64,000 nt of DNA, from contig WMCF01000029.1 in the NCBI GenBank assembly GCA_009792885.1, forward strand, positions 4,358,000-4,421,999, read 5' to 3'. This document shows, piece by piece, positions 62,401-64,000 of the stretch. The translations under genes were made by a program, and so were the position numbers. Within the stretch, counting starts at the first letter, position 1. Every line of letters begins with the position of its first letter. The notes below the pieces were generated by a model. It searched no databases and was not told the DNA's origin. It saw only the letters and a program-made list of their open reading frames with translations. The DNA is from Eremophila alpestris peregrina. Lineage: Eukaryota; Chordata; Aves; Passeriformes; Alaudidae.

Positions 62401-63631
62401 ACTGCACAGTGAAGTAAAATCCCATGAGGTGCAGAAGGTAATAAAGGAAATGCAGTTCCCTTGCAGTGTGGGGGGCAGCTGTGGTCGCTGATGCTGGTTG
62501 TGCCTGTGCCCTCCATTCCTGTGCTGAGAGCTGTGAATGCACCAGCAGCAGCAAACACTCCTCTGTACCAGCTCCTGCACACACAGGTCAGGAACAGCCC
62601 AGCAATGTTCTTCTCAAGGGAGCTCATATTCTTACATTGGGATCATCTCTTGAGATTAAACATGGAAAGATTTGGGGCACGTGGAAAGAATTTGTATTGC
62701 ATAAGTGCAGGAATTATCAATTTATAGTCTCATTATTGTCACTTCCTCTACCCACTGCCATCAGGCTCTTGATAAATAAGCAAAGATCATTAGGAGTAGA
62801 GGAGCATTTGTTTAAAGCAGAACTGTTCTCTTACAGTTCTGATGACGTTGACTTCCGTGGTTCTACCACAACACTGGCTCCTTCAACTGCACCATCCTTT
62901 GGAGTGAGTCAGATCCAGCCATCTCCATCCATGCCCTGGCTAGGCACTGGGCAAACCAGCACAGGAGCTGGTGTGGTGAGTACTTCTGCCTGTGCAGCTC
63001 AGGAGAGTGGATTGTTTATCTTCTGCTCTTTGGTGGAGAGACCTAGTGTGCATTACTCATCATACTGTCAGTCCAGTATTGACATGAAAGGCCAACAGCC
63101 ACCAAGACTTGGCCAAAAAGATGGGCCAAACTAAGCATTTTGTCAAATCCTGTGGCACAGAAGTATTGTGATATAGAAAATAATGGGACAATCTGGGTGC
63201 TTTTCTTTCTTATGGGAACTTTGATGTAGGGCCATTCAAATAATGTTAGCTTCATAGACGTTTTTTTAACTAGGGGACACTCACCACATAATAGTATAAA
63301 CAAAATTGAATAGTGTGTTTATGTCTTTCTCAAAATTATTTTCATTTTTCTTTGTTTCATGTAAAGCTGATTAAAAGAAATCTCAACAATGTCAAGAGAA
63401 TGGCTTCACATCCAGTCCATCAGTACTGTAAGTGAATCACTATTAGGGAATTGATCATTTTGTACAAAATACTGTGCTATTAATGATGATCCTTTAATCT
63501 TAGACCTTACAGGAGCACAAGATGGGAGTGTCCGAATGTTTGAGTGGACAAGGCCACAGCAGCTGGTGTGCTTCCAGCAGGCTGGGAATGCCAGGGTCAC
63601 CAGGATGTATTTCAATGCCCAGGGAAATAAG
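22525..63631 (+). CDS. DMXL2: DMXL2 (rabconnectin-3 alpha), 38 constitutive coding exons, 3' end outside the window
   Basis: DMXL2 is the large scaffold subunit of the rabconnectin-3 complex (partner WDR7). It is related to yeast RAVE/Rav1, supports assembly and activity of the V-ATPase, and in neurons and endocrine cells sits on synaptic and secretory vesicles. Joining the 38 exons listed below gives 8,493 nt, 2,831 codons, with every splice phase matching and no stop. The N-terminus MHLHQVLTGAVNPGDN and the blocks IIPGAKHGNIQVSC and GFVVHWLNNKEFHFTSS are DMXL2-like; DMXL1 differs at several of these positions (from memory). Order: WD40-type repeats (residues about 1-820), a serine-rich linker (929-1004), a large block with further WD-like strands and the Rav1p_C-type region (about 1005-1840), an acidic variable linker (about 1930-2050), conserved helical segments, then the start of the C-terminal WD40 region (from about 2650). 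The human protein is about 3,036 residues, so about 200 are missing to the right. No frameshift or pseudogene sign was seen. Confidence 0.97.
24334..24401. repeat. Exact 30-bp direct repeat, period 38
   Basis: The 30-bp unit beginning ccacgggtgtctgtggg occurs at 24,334-24,363 and again at 24,372-24,401 without a mismatch, separated by 8 bp. It looks like the seed of a minisatellite. Confidence 0.92.
29693..29737. repeat. CAAA-rich simple repeat
   Basis: A run of A followed by four CAAA-type units and a further A-rich stretch. It may be a microsatellite or an old retroposon tail. Confidence 0.7.
30009..30037. repeat. Inverted repeat, 10-bp arms, 9-nt loop
   Basis: The arm ttgttgctca at 30,009-30,018 and its perfect complement tgagcaacaa at 30,028-30,037 enclose a 9-nt loop. 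It lies about 130 nt before the exon 2 acceptor. Confidence 0.8.
30165..30290 (+). CDS. DMXL2: DMXL2 exon 2 (residues 30-71)
   Basis: The acceptor is atttcag|GCA and the donor AGG|GTAAGG, phase 0 at both ends. It encodes the first WD40-type strands (AYGSGCDIVILANDFECVQ, then IIPGAKHGNIQVSC). Intron 2 (30,291-31,987) holds nothing I recognise. Confidence 0.96.
31988..32059 (+). CDS. DMXL2: DMXL2 exon 3 (residues 72-95)
   Basis: The acceptor is tccccag|ATT and the donor TGT|GTAAGT, phase 0 at both ends. It encodes IAASYGNAVCIFEPLG, a WD-type strand pair. Intron 3 (32,060-32,759) shows nothing recognisable. Confidence 0.96.
32760..32838 (+). CDS. DMXL2: DMXL2 exon 4 (residues 96-121, ends mid-codon)
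   Basis: It encodes QLKCQWLKTGQFF through NLAWDPQ and ends in phase 1 before CAAG|GTAATG. The acceptor is a NAGNAG site (acagcag). Use of the first AG keeps the initial Gln; use of the second removes exactly that codon. Intron 4 (32,839-33,454) has nothing recognisable. Confidence 0.95.
33455..33611 (+). CDS. DMXL2: DMXL2 exon 5 (residues 122-174)
   Basis: The acceptor is ctttcag|GTAACAGG and the donor AA|GTGAGA, giving phase 1 in and phase 2 out. It encodes NRLLTATDFLQLWAPPSDD, a WD-repeat signature, then an acidic loop (ILEEDEDEDANN) that appears a few residues longer than I recall for human. Confidence 0.95.
33978..34044 (+). CDS. DMXL2: DMXL2 exon 6 (residues 174-196)
   Basis: The acceptor is tctgtag|GACTG and the donor AAG|GTAAGG; it ends in phase 0. 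It encodes TATSVHLMSWSPDGEYFATA, a textbook WD40 repeat core (W-S-P-D-G). Intron 6 (34,045-34,704) has nothing recognisable. Confidence 0.96.
34705..34883 (+). CDS. DMXL2: DMXL2 exon 7 (residues 197-256)
   Basis: The acceptor is acctag|GATGAC. It encodes DDCLLKVWYPMTGWKSS, a lysine/glutamate-rich loop, and FSFVYLAHPRAVTGFSW. The donor CAG|GTTTGA is weak, and the frame stays open about 42 codons past it, to a stop at about 35,008. Confidence 0.95.
35180..35363 (+). CDS. DMXL2: DMXL2 exon 8 (residues 256-317)
   Basis: The acceptor is gccatcag|GGGG and the donor GAG|GTACAT, ending in phase 0. It encodes NVLLTSCLDGICRLWAETLL, a WD repeat, then LLGEQICETTTSSISS. Intron 8 (35,364-36,649) contains no recognised element. 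Confidence 0.96.
36650..36824 (+). CDS. DMXL2: DMXL2 exon 9 (residues 318-376)
   Basis: The acceptor is acaacag|ACAATT and the donor ACAG|GTAAAA, ending in phase 1. It encodes the basic stretch HHLKNMRKGQRRSSVLVTHT followed by HEVQRHISHQANALGHFHIA. Intron 9 (36,825-37,611) has nothing recognisable. Confidence 0.95.
37612..37845 (+). CDS. DMXL2: DMXL2 exon 10 (residues 376-454)
   Basis: The acceptor is gtccacag|ATATTC and the donor CATG|GTTAGT. The exon is 234 nt, phase 1 to phase 1. It encodes GFVVHWLNNKEFHFTSS and ends in a strongly acidic run (EAEEEEETEEKEK) typical of the linker at this point in the family. Confidence 0.95.
37962..38239 (+). CDS. DMXL2: DMXL2 exon 11 (residues 454-546)
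   Basis: The acceptor is gttgcag|ATTTG and the donor CAG|GTATGG, ending in phase 0. After a Ser/Glu/Gly-rich linker it encodes KIDLLLTEWNRNPDMLFTIH and GTFLVWHVKYLDEYTPG, the next WD-type unit. Confidence 0.95.
38399..38460. repeat. 62-nt poly-T tract with an ambiguous base, abutting the exon 12 acceptor
   Basis: The tract is all T except a C at 38,411 and an N at 38,425. It runs directly into the AG before exon 12. The N and the homopolymer suggest that its true length is unresolved in the assembly. Confidence 0.95.
38463..39159 (+). CDS. DMXL2: DMXL2 exon 12 (residues 547-779)
   Basis: The acceptor is the AG after the long T tract and the donor CTTG|GTGAGT, ending in phase 1. It encodes VSFSSRIPVAFPSGDASSLS, WD-type strands (IDGSLNQWAVTFADKSAF) and ELILWRVDPIGPLSYTGGVS. 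Intron 12 (39,160-40,834) has a Cys-rich chance frame at 39,307-39,558 and nothing I can name. Confidence 0.96.
40835..40956 (+). CDS. DMXL2: DMXL2 exon 13 (residues 779-819)
   Basis: The acceptor is tattag|GTACC and the donor TCT|GTAAGT, ending in phase 0. It encodes YCNSASACFVASDGKNLRLY and QAVVDARKLLDELSD, the end of the N-terminal propeller-like region. Intron 13 (40,957-42,027) holds nothing recognisable. Confidence 0.95.
42028..42117 (+). CDS. DMXL2: DMXL2 exon 14 (residues 820-849)
   Basis: The acceptor is tgtttcag|AAACTT and the donor AAA|GTAAAT. The exon is 90 nt with phase 0 at both ends. It encodes KLIGEVFNIVSQQSTARPG. Intron 14 (42,118-43,451) holds nothing recognisable. Confidence 0.94.
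43452..43569 (+). CDS. DMXL2: DMXL2 exon 15 (residues 850-889)
   Basis: The acceptor is gtttcag|TGTGGC and the donor CAAG|GTATAG, ending in phase 1. It encodes CGSNTQLLHVFQEDFILGYK. Intron 15 (43,570-44,325) becomes TA-rich at its 3' end. Confidence 0.94.
44326..44445 (+). CDS. DMXL2: DMXL2 exon 16 (residues 889-929)
   Basis: The exon is 120 nt, phase 1 to phase 1. The acceptor attacag|GGTAT is preceded by a TA repeat rather than a pyrimidine tract, so it is probably weak. It encodes FSEKFYLVVIEKDSSGCSVL and QMWHLHLKSVQACL, a WD-like strand pair. Confidence 0.95.
44907..45134 (+). CDS. DMXL2: DMXL2 exon 17 (residues 929-1005)
   Basis: The acceptor is atacag|CAAAAC and the donor GCAG|GTAACT. 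The exon is 228 nt, phase 1 to phase 1. It encodes a Ser/Pro-rich linker with several S-P sites (SSPDVSPGISPIPRSSSIAN), likely phosphorylated, then SKLILSSRLVYSQPLDLPVG. Intron 17 (45,135-45,857) holds nothing recognisable. Confidence 0.94.
45858..47537 (+). CDS. DMXL2: DMXL2 exon 18 (residues 1005-1565), the largest exon
   Basis: The exon is 1,680 nt, phase 1 to phase 1, with acceptor actccag|GTCAC and donor TCAG|GTTAGT. It opens with a WD repeat (LIVTSCSDNRVRFWRC). It continues with predicted strand-rich sequence (HLDWVSKEDGSHILTVGVGA, SWVRDGILVVGMDCEMHVY), then QLLELMDLGKVRRAKAILSH, which begins the helical Rav1p_C-type region. It ends with LTRLEQMFLVALADTVATTS. A basic Ser-rich loop (GPKRHLSRTISVSGS) is a likely phosphorylation site. 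Confidence 0.97.
47828..47938 (+). CDS. DMXL2: DMXL2 exon 19 (residues 1565-1602)
   Basis: The exon is 111 nt, phase 1 to phase 1, with acceptor ggcacag|GAAGAG and donor CAAG|GTAACC. It encodes RDTLDECGLRYLLAMRLHTC and LLTSLPPLYRVQLLHQ, a highly conserved part of the Rav1p_C-type region. Intron 19 (47,939-48,682) holds a short poly-T tract near 48,288-48,300. Confidence 0.96.
48683..48852 (+). CDS. DMXL2: DMXL2 exon 20 (residues 1602-1658)
   Basis: The acceptor is tgtttag|GCCTG and the donor AAG|GTACTT, ending in phase 0. It encodes HFAWAFHSEAEEELINMIPA and GIGWWVRNINTLRRCIEK, a conserved core of the Rav1-like domain. Intron 20 (48,853-49,412) holds nothing recognisable. Confidence 0.96.
49413..49510 (+). 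CDS. DMXL2: DMXL2 exon 21 (residues 1659-1691)
   Basis: The acceptor is actacag|GTTGCC and the donor AG|GTGAGT, ending in phase 2. It encodes VAKASFQRNNDALDAALFYL and AMKKKAVVWGLF, part of the Rav1p_C-type helical region. Confidence 0.96.
49672..49837 (+). CDS. DMXL2: DMXL2 exon 22 (residues 1691-1746)
   Basis: The acceptor is tatacag|GTCCC and the donor GAG|GTATCC, ending in phase 0. It encodes KMTAFFSHNFNEDRWRKAAL and GKQRFEQSAAFFLLAGSLKD, the best-conserved helices of the Rav1-like domain. Intron 22 (49,838-50,776) holds nothing recognisable. Confidence 0.96.
50777..51041 (+). CDS. DMXL2: DMXL2 exon 23 (residues 1747-1835)
   Basis: The acceptor is atcatag|GTGTGC and the donor CCAG|GTAAGG, ending in phase 1. 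It encodes VCLEKMEDIQLAMVIARLYE and LRSIAYWIMKDYTRALDTLL, TPR-like helices closing the Rav1p_C-type region. Intron 23 (51,042-51,683) holds nothing recognisable. Confidence 0.96.
51684..52771 (+). CDS. DMXL2: DMXL2 exon 24 (residues 1835-2197)
   Basis: The exon is 1,088 nt with acceptor ttcctcag|TTATT and donor CAG|GTAAAG, ending in phase 0. It begins with conserved helices (FSFYNYLRTHPLLIRRYFSS; NAHFKVGCPVLALEVLSK). It then enters an acidic, fast-evolving linker carrying three tryptophan motifs: DIDWSKP, QFDWSQP and TLDWGED (W at about residues 1956, 1978 and 1994). It returns to conserved sequence (EVDVIAEQLKFRACLKILMT) and a long charged helix (RHQIERRRLQAKREHAERRK). Intron 24 (52,772-53,831) holds nothing recognisable. 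Confidence 0.96.
53832..54023 (+). CDS. DMXL2: DMXL2 exon 25 (residues 2198-2261)
   Basis: The acceptor is taaacag|GAAACT and the donor AAG|GTAATT, 192 nt with phase 0 at both ends. It encodes a Pro/Leu-rich stretch (LQSPLPLPTTLPLLSASIAS) and NHIHDILYTIVQMKSPPHP. Intron 25 (54,024-54,730) holds nothing recognisable. Confidence 0.96.
54731..54807 (+). CDS. DMXL2: DMXL2 exon 26 (residues 2262-2287)
   Basis: The acceptor is attttag|GTGTAC and the donor TACAG|GTAAAG, ending in phase 2. It encodes VYTLHSLAASLSASIYQALC. Confidence 0.95.
55093..55220 (+). CDS. DMXL2: DMXL2 exon 27 (residues 2287-2330)
   Basis: The acceptor is a NAGNAG site (tagcag|TCAAAC). The second AG gives HSYSQTE, as I recall for human; the first would insert one extra Ser. 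The exon encodes GLLLSDRRRLRTESIEEHAT, ends in PNSSPAQWPG, and is phase 1 at the donor G|GTGAGA. Confidence 0.94.
55509..55621 (+). CDS. DMXL2: Candidate alternative last coding exon of DMXL2
   Basis: A strong acceptor lies inside intron 27: ctaac branch-point match, pyrimidine tract and ctccacag. Joined to exon 27 in phase 1 it reads 37 residues, starting ALSYVYAVL and ending LIGMLNCP, then TAG at 55,619. An AATAAA lies 104 nt downstream. The product would be about 2,366 residues and lack the C-terminal WD40 region. A shorter reading is also possible: a 27-nt frame-neutral cassette ending at a GTATAG donor (55,536). I do not recognise the peptide from other DMXL proteins, so this is inference from signals. 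Confidence 0.4.
55725..55730 (+). terminator. AATAAA poly(A) signal in intron 27
   Basis: This is the canonical hexamer, followed about 20 nt later by the TG-rich stretch gtgtttgcc. It would serve the candidate alternative last exon ending at 55,621. AATAAA also occurs elsewhere in the window by chance; it is the position after an open exon that makes this one notable. Confidence 0.45.
55838..56086 (+). CDS. DMXL2: DMXL2 exon 28 (residues 2330-2413)
   Basis: The acceptor is tttgcag|GTGTGA and the donor CCCAG|GTACAC, 249 nt, phase 1 to phase 1. It encodes SSLINLLSSAQDEDQPKLNI and LSLLIHALATNSCNELFRLA, then MWAAVFGGGVKLLVKPRRQS. The last 73 nt and the donor are copied immediately downstream (see the duplication entry). 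Confidence 0.96.
56014..56230 (+). repeat. 108-bp tandem duplication spanning the exon 28 end and its donor
   Basis: Copy 1 (56,014-56,121) holds the last 73 nt of exon 28, the donor and 35 bp of intron. Copy 2 (56,122-56,230) repeats it with a 1-nt insertion and several substitutions, entirely inside intron 28. Copy 2 keeps a GTACAC donor at 56,196. Its frame is broken: reading on from exon 28 meets TGA at 56,182. Confidence 0.93.
56423..56470. repeat. Two-copy AT-rich tandem repeat, 25-bp unit
   Basis: The unit agtaataatagtaatattag (plus gtgct) at 56,423-56,447 recurs nearly unchanged at 56,448-56,470 in intron 28. It is a small local slippage product with no sign of function. Confidence 0.75.
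57108..57146 (+). CDS. DMXL2: Candidate optional mini-exon of DMXL2 (21-39 nt)
   Basis: It lies in intron 28. Two acceptors (cttcaag before 57,108 and ctacag before 57,117) and two donors (GATG|GTAACG after 57,137; GAAG|GTTTGT after 57,146) give lengths of 30, 39, 21 or 30 nt. All are multiples of 3 and all fit the phase 1 junction. The longest reads AATASDVSEDGNEG, an acidic Ser/Thr-rich insert just before the conserved DKHRRRFNMRMLVPG. A pyrimidine tract and tttaac branch-point match precede it. This is a candidate microexon and needs transcript support. Confidence 0.5.
57806..57987 (+). CDS. DMXL2: DMXL2 exon 29 (residues 2413-2473)
   Basis: The acceptor is gaatgtag|CACCT and the donor AAG|GTAATT, ending in phase 0. 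It encodes DKHRRRFNMRMLVPGRPVKD and YKEKFIPPELSMWDYFMAK, conserved in the family. Confidence 0.96.
58288..58418 (+). CDS. DMXL2: DMXL2 exon 30 (residues 2474-2517)
   Basis: The acceptor is ccttgcag|CCCTTT and the donor TACAG|GTCAGC, ending in phase 2. It encodes PFLPLSDSGVIYDSDESIHS followed by an acidic run (DEEEDDAFLSD). Intron 30 (58,419-58,888) holds nothing recognisable. Confidence 0.95.
58889..58974 (+). CDS. DMXL2: DMXL2 exon 31 (residues 2517-2546)
   Basis: The acceptor is tatacag|CTGGGC and the donor ACTG|GTATGC, ending in phase 1. It encodes WALLHLTMVKLVLHNIKNFF, a conserved amphipathic helix. Confidence 0.95.
59213..59414 (+). CDS. DMXL2: DMXL2 exon 32 (residues 2546-2613)
   Basis: The acceptor is ctgtttag|ATCTGC and the donor TTCAA|GTAAGT, ending in phase 2. 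It encodes LPVTSPLGIAVIKNLEHWEQ and MDQFEGPPPNYINTYPSDLG, strongly conserved. Confidence 0.96.
59945..60536 (+). mobile_element. CR1 LINE 3' end, 5'-truncated, sense to DMXL2
   Basis: The stretch follows the CR1 consensus in order: 'attgtcctgctctgctctgg', 'gcagcctcaccttgagt', 'ttttgggtaccacaatataa', 'gatggtgaagggtctggagg', 'gaaaaaggttcttcacccag', 'tgggtactggaacaggctct', and the tail 'cttgtggatcccttccaact'. It is the last 0.6 kb of an element, far too short to move on its own. CR1 is the dominant LINE of birds and other sauropsids. It is inside intron 32 and ends 27 bp before the exon 33 acceptor. Confidence 0.9.
60564..60681 (+). CDS. DMXL2: DMXL2 exon 33 (residues 2613-2652)
   Basis: The acceptor is tttattcag|ATCAAA and the donor GAG|GTAAAC, ending in phase 0. 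It encodes SALPAKRLWHFLVKQELLQE and TFIRYIFTKKRKQSE. The pyrimidine tract is only the 27 nt between the CR1 end and the exon. Intron 33 (60,682-61,926) contains the optional exon at 61,471 and a TA-rich stretch. Confidence 0.95.
61027..61094. repeat. TA/ATAT-rich simple repeat
   Basis: An imperfect alternating TA stretch in intron 33, broken by tgcatg and gtgata. It is likely to vary in length. Confidence 0.7.
61471..61533 (+). CDS. DMXL2: Candidate 63-nt cassette exon of DMXL2
   Basis: An open, frame-neutral 21-codon exon in intron 33, phase 0 at both ends. The acceptor is atgtag|TCTGTA after a U/GU-rich tract and the donor AAG|GTAGTA. It reads SVEDRVEQVKQ then NCVAEDHKNK, inserting a charged loop between KKRKQSE and VEADLGYPGG, just before the C-terminal WD40 region. 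TGCATG (RBFOX) motifs lie upstream at 61,042 and 61,431 and downstream at 61,835, as for neurally regulated cassettes. I think it is a real optional exon; the standard human protein lacks it (from memory). Confidence 0.6.
61927..62013 (+). CDS. DMXL2: DMXL2 exon 34 (residues 2653-2681)
   Basis: The acceptor is tttgtag|GTTGAA and the donor AAG|GTAAGC, 87 nt with phase 0 at both ends. It encodes VEADLGYPGGKAKIIHKESD and MIMAFAVNK, the entry strands of the C-terminal WD40 region. Confidence 0.96.
62093..62214 (+). CDS. DMXL2: DMXL2 exon 35 (residues 2682-2722)
   Basis: The acceptor is gcatag|GCAAAC and the donor AAAAG|GTAGGA, ending in phase 2. It encodes NEIVLASTHDVQELDISALL and FIWIGEEYDRESK. 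Intron 35 (62,215-62,836) has no recognised element; its 3' half happens to be open in the exon 36 frame. Confidence 0.96.
62837..62975 (+). CDS. DMXL2: DMXL2 exon 36 (residues 2722-2768)
   Basis: The acceptor is cttacag|TTCTG and the donor GTG|GTGAGT, ending in phase 0. It encodes SDDVDFRGSTTTLAPSTAPS and a Ser/Pro/Gln loop ending PWLGTGQTSTGAGV. The frame stays open past the donor to a TAA at 63,132-63,134. Confidence 0.95.
63367..63427 (+). CDS. DMXL2: DMXL2 exon 37 (residues 2769-2789)
   Basis: The acceptor is atgtaaag|CTGATT and the donor TACT|GTAAGT, ending in phase 1. It encodes LIKRNLNNVKRMASHPVHQY. Confidence 0.94.
63504..63631 (+). CDS. DMXL2: DMXL2 exon 38 (residues 2789-2831), last exon in the window
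   Basis: The acceptor is atcttag|ACCTTA and the donor AAG|GTAAGT, ending in phase 0. It encodes LTGAQDGSVRMFEWTRPQQL, a WD40 repeat, and RVTRMYFNAQGNK. The remaining bases to 64,000 read as intron. The next expected segment (the rest of the C-terminal propeller) is not present. Confidence 0.96.
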
Positions 63632-64000
63632 GTAAGTACAGCATGGAGGGGTTTGGGTGGGGGTTGGAGTGTTAATTCATAAGGAAATGTCTGGTTGTGC
63701 TGTGACCTCTAAAGCAGTTTTAACTGCTGCCATGCTGAACTGTAGAAAGGAGAGTGGAGAAAGAAGGAAATTGAGAGGAATACCCACCTCTCCATTTTTC
63801 ATGTTGCCTTGTCTATTATTTTAACAGGTCTTGTCTGCATTTTTACTGACACAATATTTAACCTCATTATAGTTAAAAGCTATAAAAAGCAAATTAAAGG
63901 TGTTTGGACATGATTGTACAGAGCCATAAAACAGCAAAAGTGAAATAGCTGGAAATATAAAGTATCTCTCAGCATATCTATTTTCAGGTGGCACAGAATG

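Noticed and set aside
62466..62836. Long upstream extension of the exon 36 frame through intron 35
   Set aside because: Reading from exon 35 meets TAG right after the donor (AAAAGGTAG), so intron retention cannot link the two. The exon 36 acceptor is normal.
22525..63631. Assignment to DMXL1 instead of DMXL2
   Set aside because: The N-terminal blocks and the C-terminal linker agree with DMXL2, and differ from DMXL1 at many positions as I recall them.
63987..64000. Possible acceptor at the right edge (attttcag)
   Set aside because: The bases after it do not fit the expected continuation of the C-terminal propeller, and too little sequence follows to judge.

Overview
The window reads as bird genomic DNA. 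One vertebrate gene runs left to right through its right-hand two thirds. The intron before exon 33 holds an avian-type CR1 LINE 3' end, with the usual 'cttgtggatcccttccaact' tail, and the introns are short for a vertebrate gene of this size. The species cannot be told from the sequence.

Layout. Positions 1-21,980 are AT-rich intergenic DNA in which I find no supportable gene. Positions about 21,985-22,830 are a CpG island holding the promoter, 5' leader and first coding exon of DMXL2 (rabconnectin-3 alpha). From the ATG at 22,525 I could trace 38 constitutive coding exons to 63,631. They join with consistent phase and no internal stop into 8,493 nt, or 2,831 codons. The human protein is about 3,036 residues, so roughly the last 200 residues (the rest of the C-terminal WD40 propeller) lie beyond the right edge. 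Intron 1 is the longest intron (7.5 kb). Two exons are very large: exon 18 (1,680 nt) and exon 24 (1,088 nt).

Function. DMXL2 is the large scaffold of the rabconnectin-3 complex with WDR7. This complex is the metazoan relative of yeast RAVE and supports V-ATPase assembly and acidification of synaptic and secretory vesicles. The reading shows the family architecture: an N-terminal WD40 region, a central Rav1p_C-type helical region, a divergent acidic linker and the start of a C-terminal WD40 region.

The most interesting material is possible isoform control that a constitutive gene model would miss. There is a candidate alternative last exon with its own poly(A) signal (55,509-55,745). There is a neural-type mini-exon whose competing acceptors and donors are all frame-neutral (57,108-57,146). 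There is a 63-nt cassette exon (61,471-61,533) in an intron with three UGCAUG motifs. Two NAGNAG acceptors each toggle one residue. A 108-bp tandem copy of the end of exon 28 carries a decoy donor. A CR1 copy ends 27 bp before a splice acceptor.
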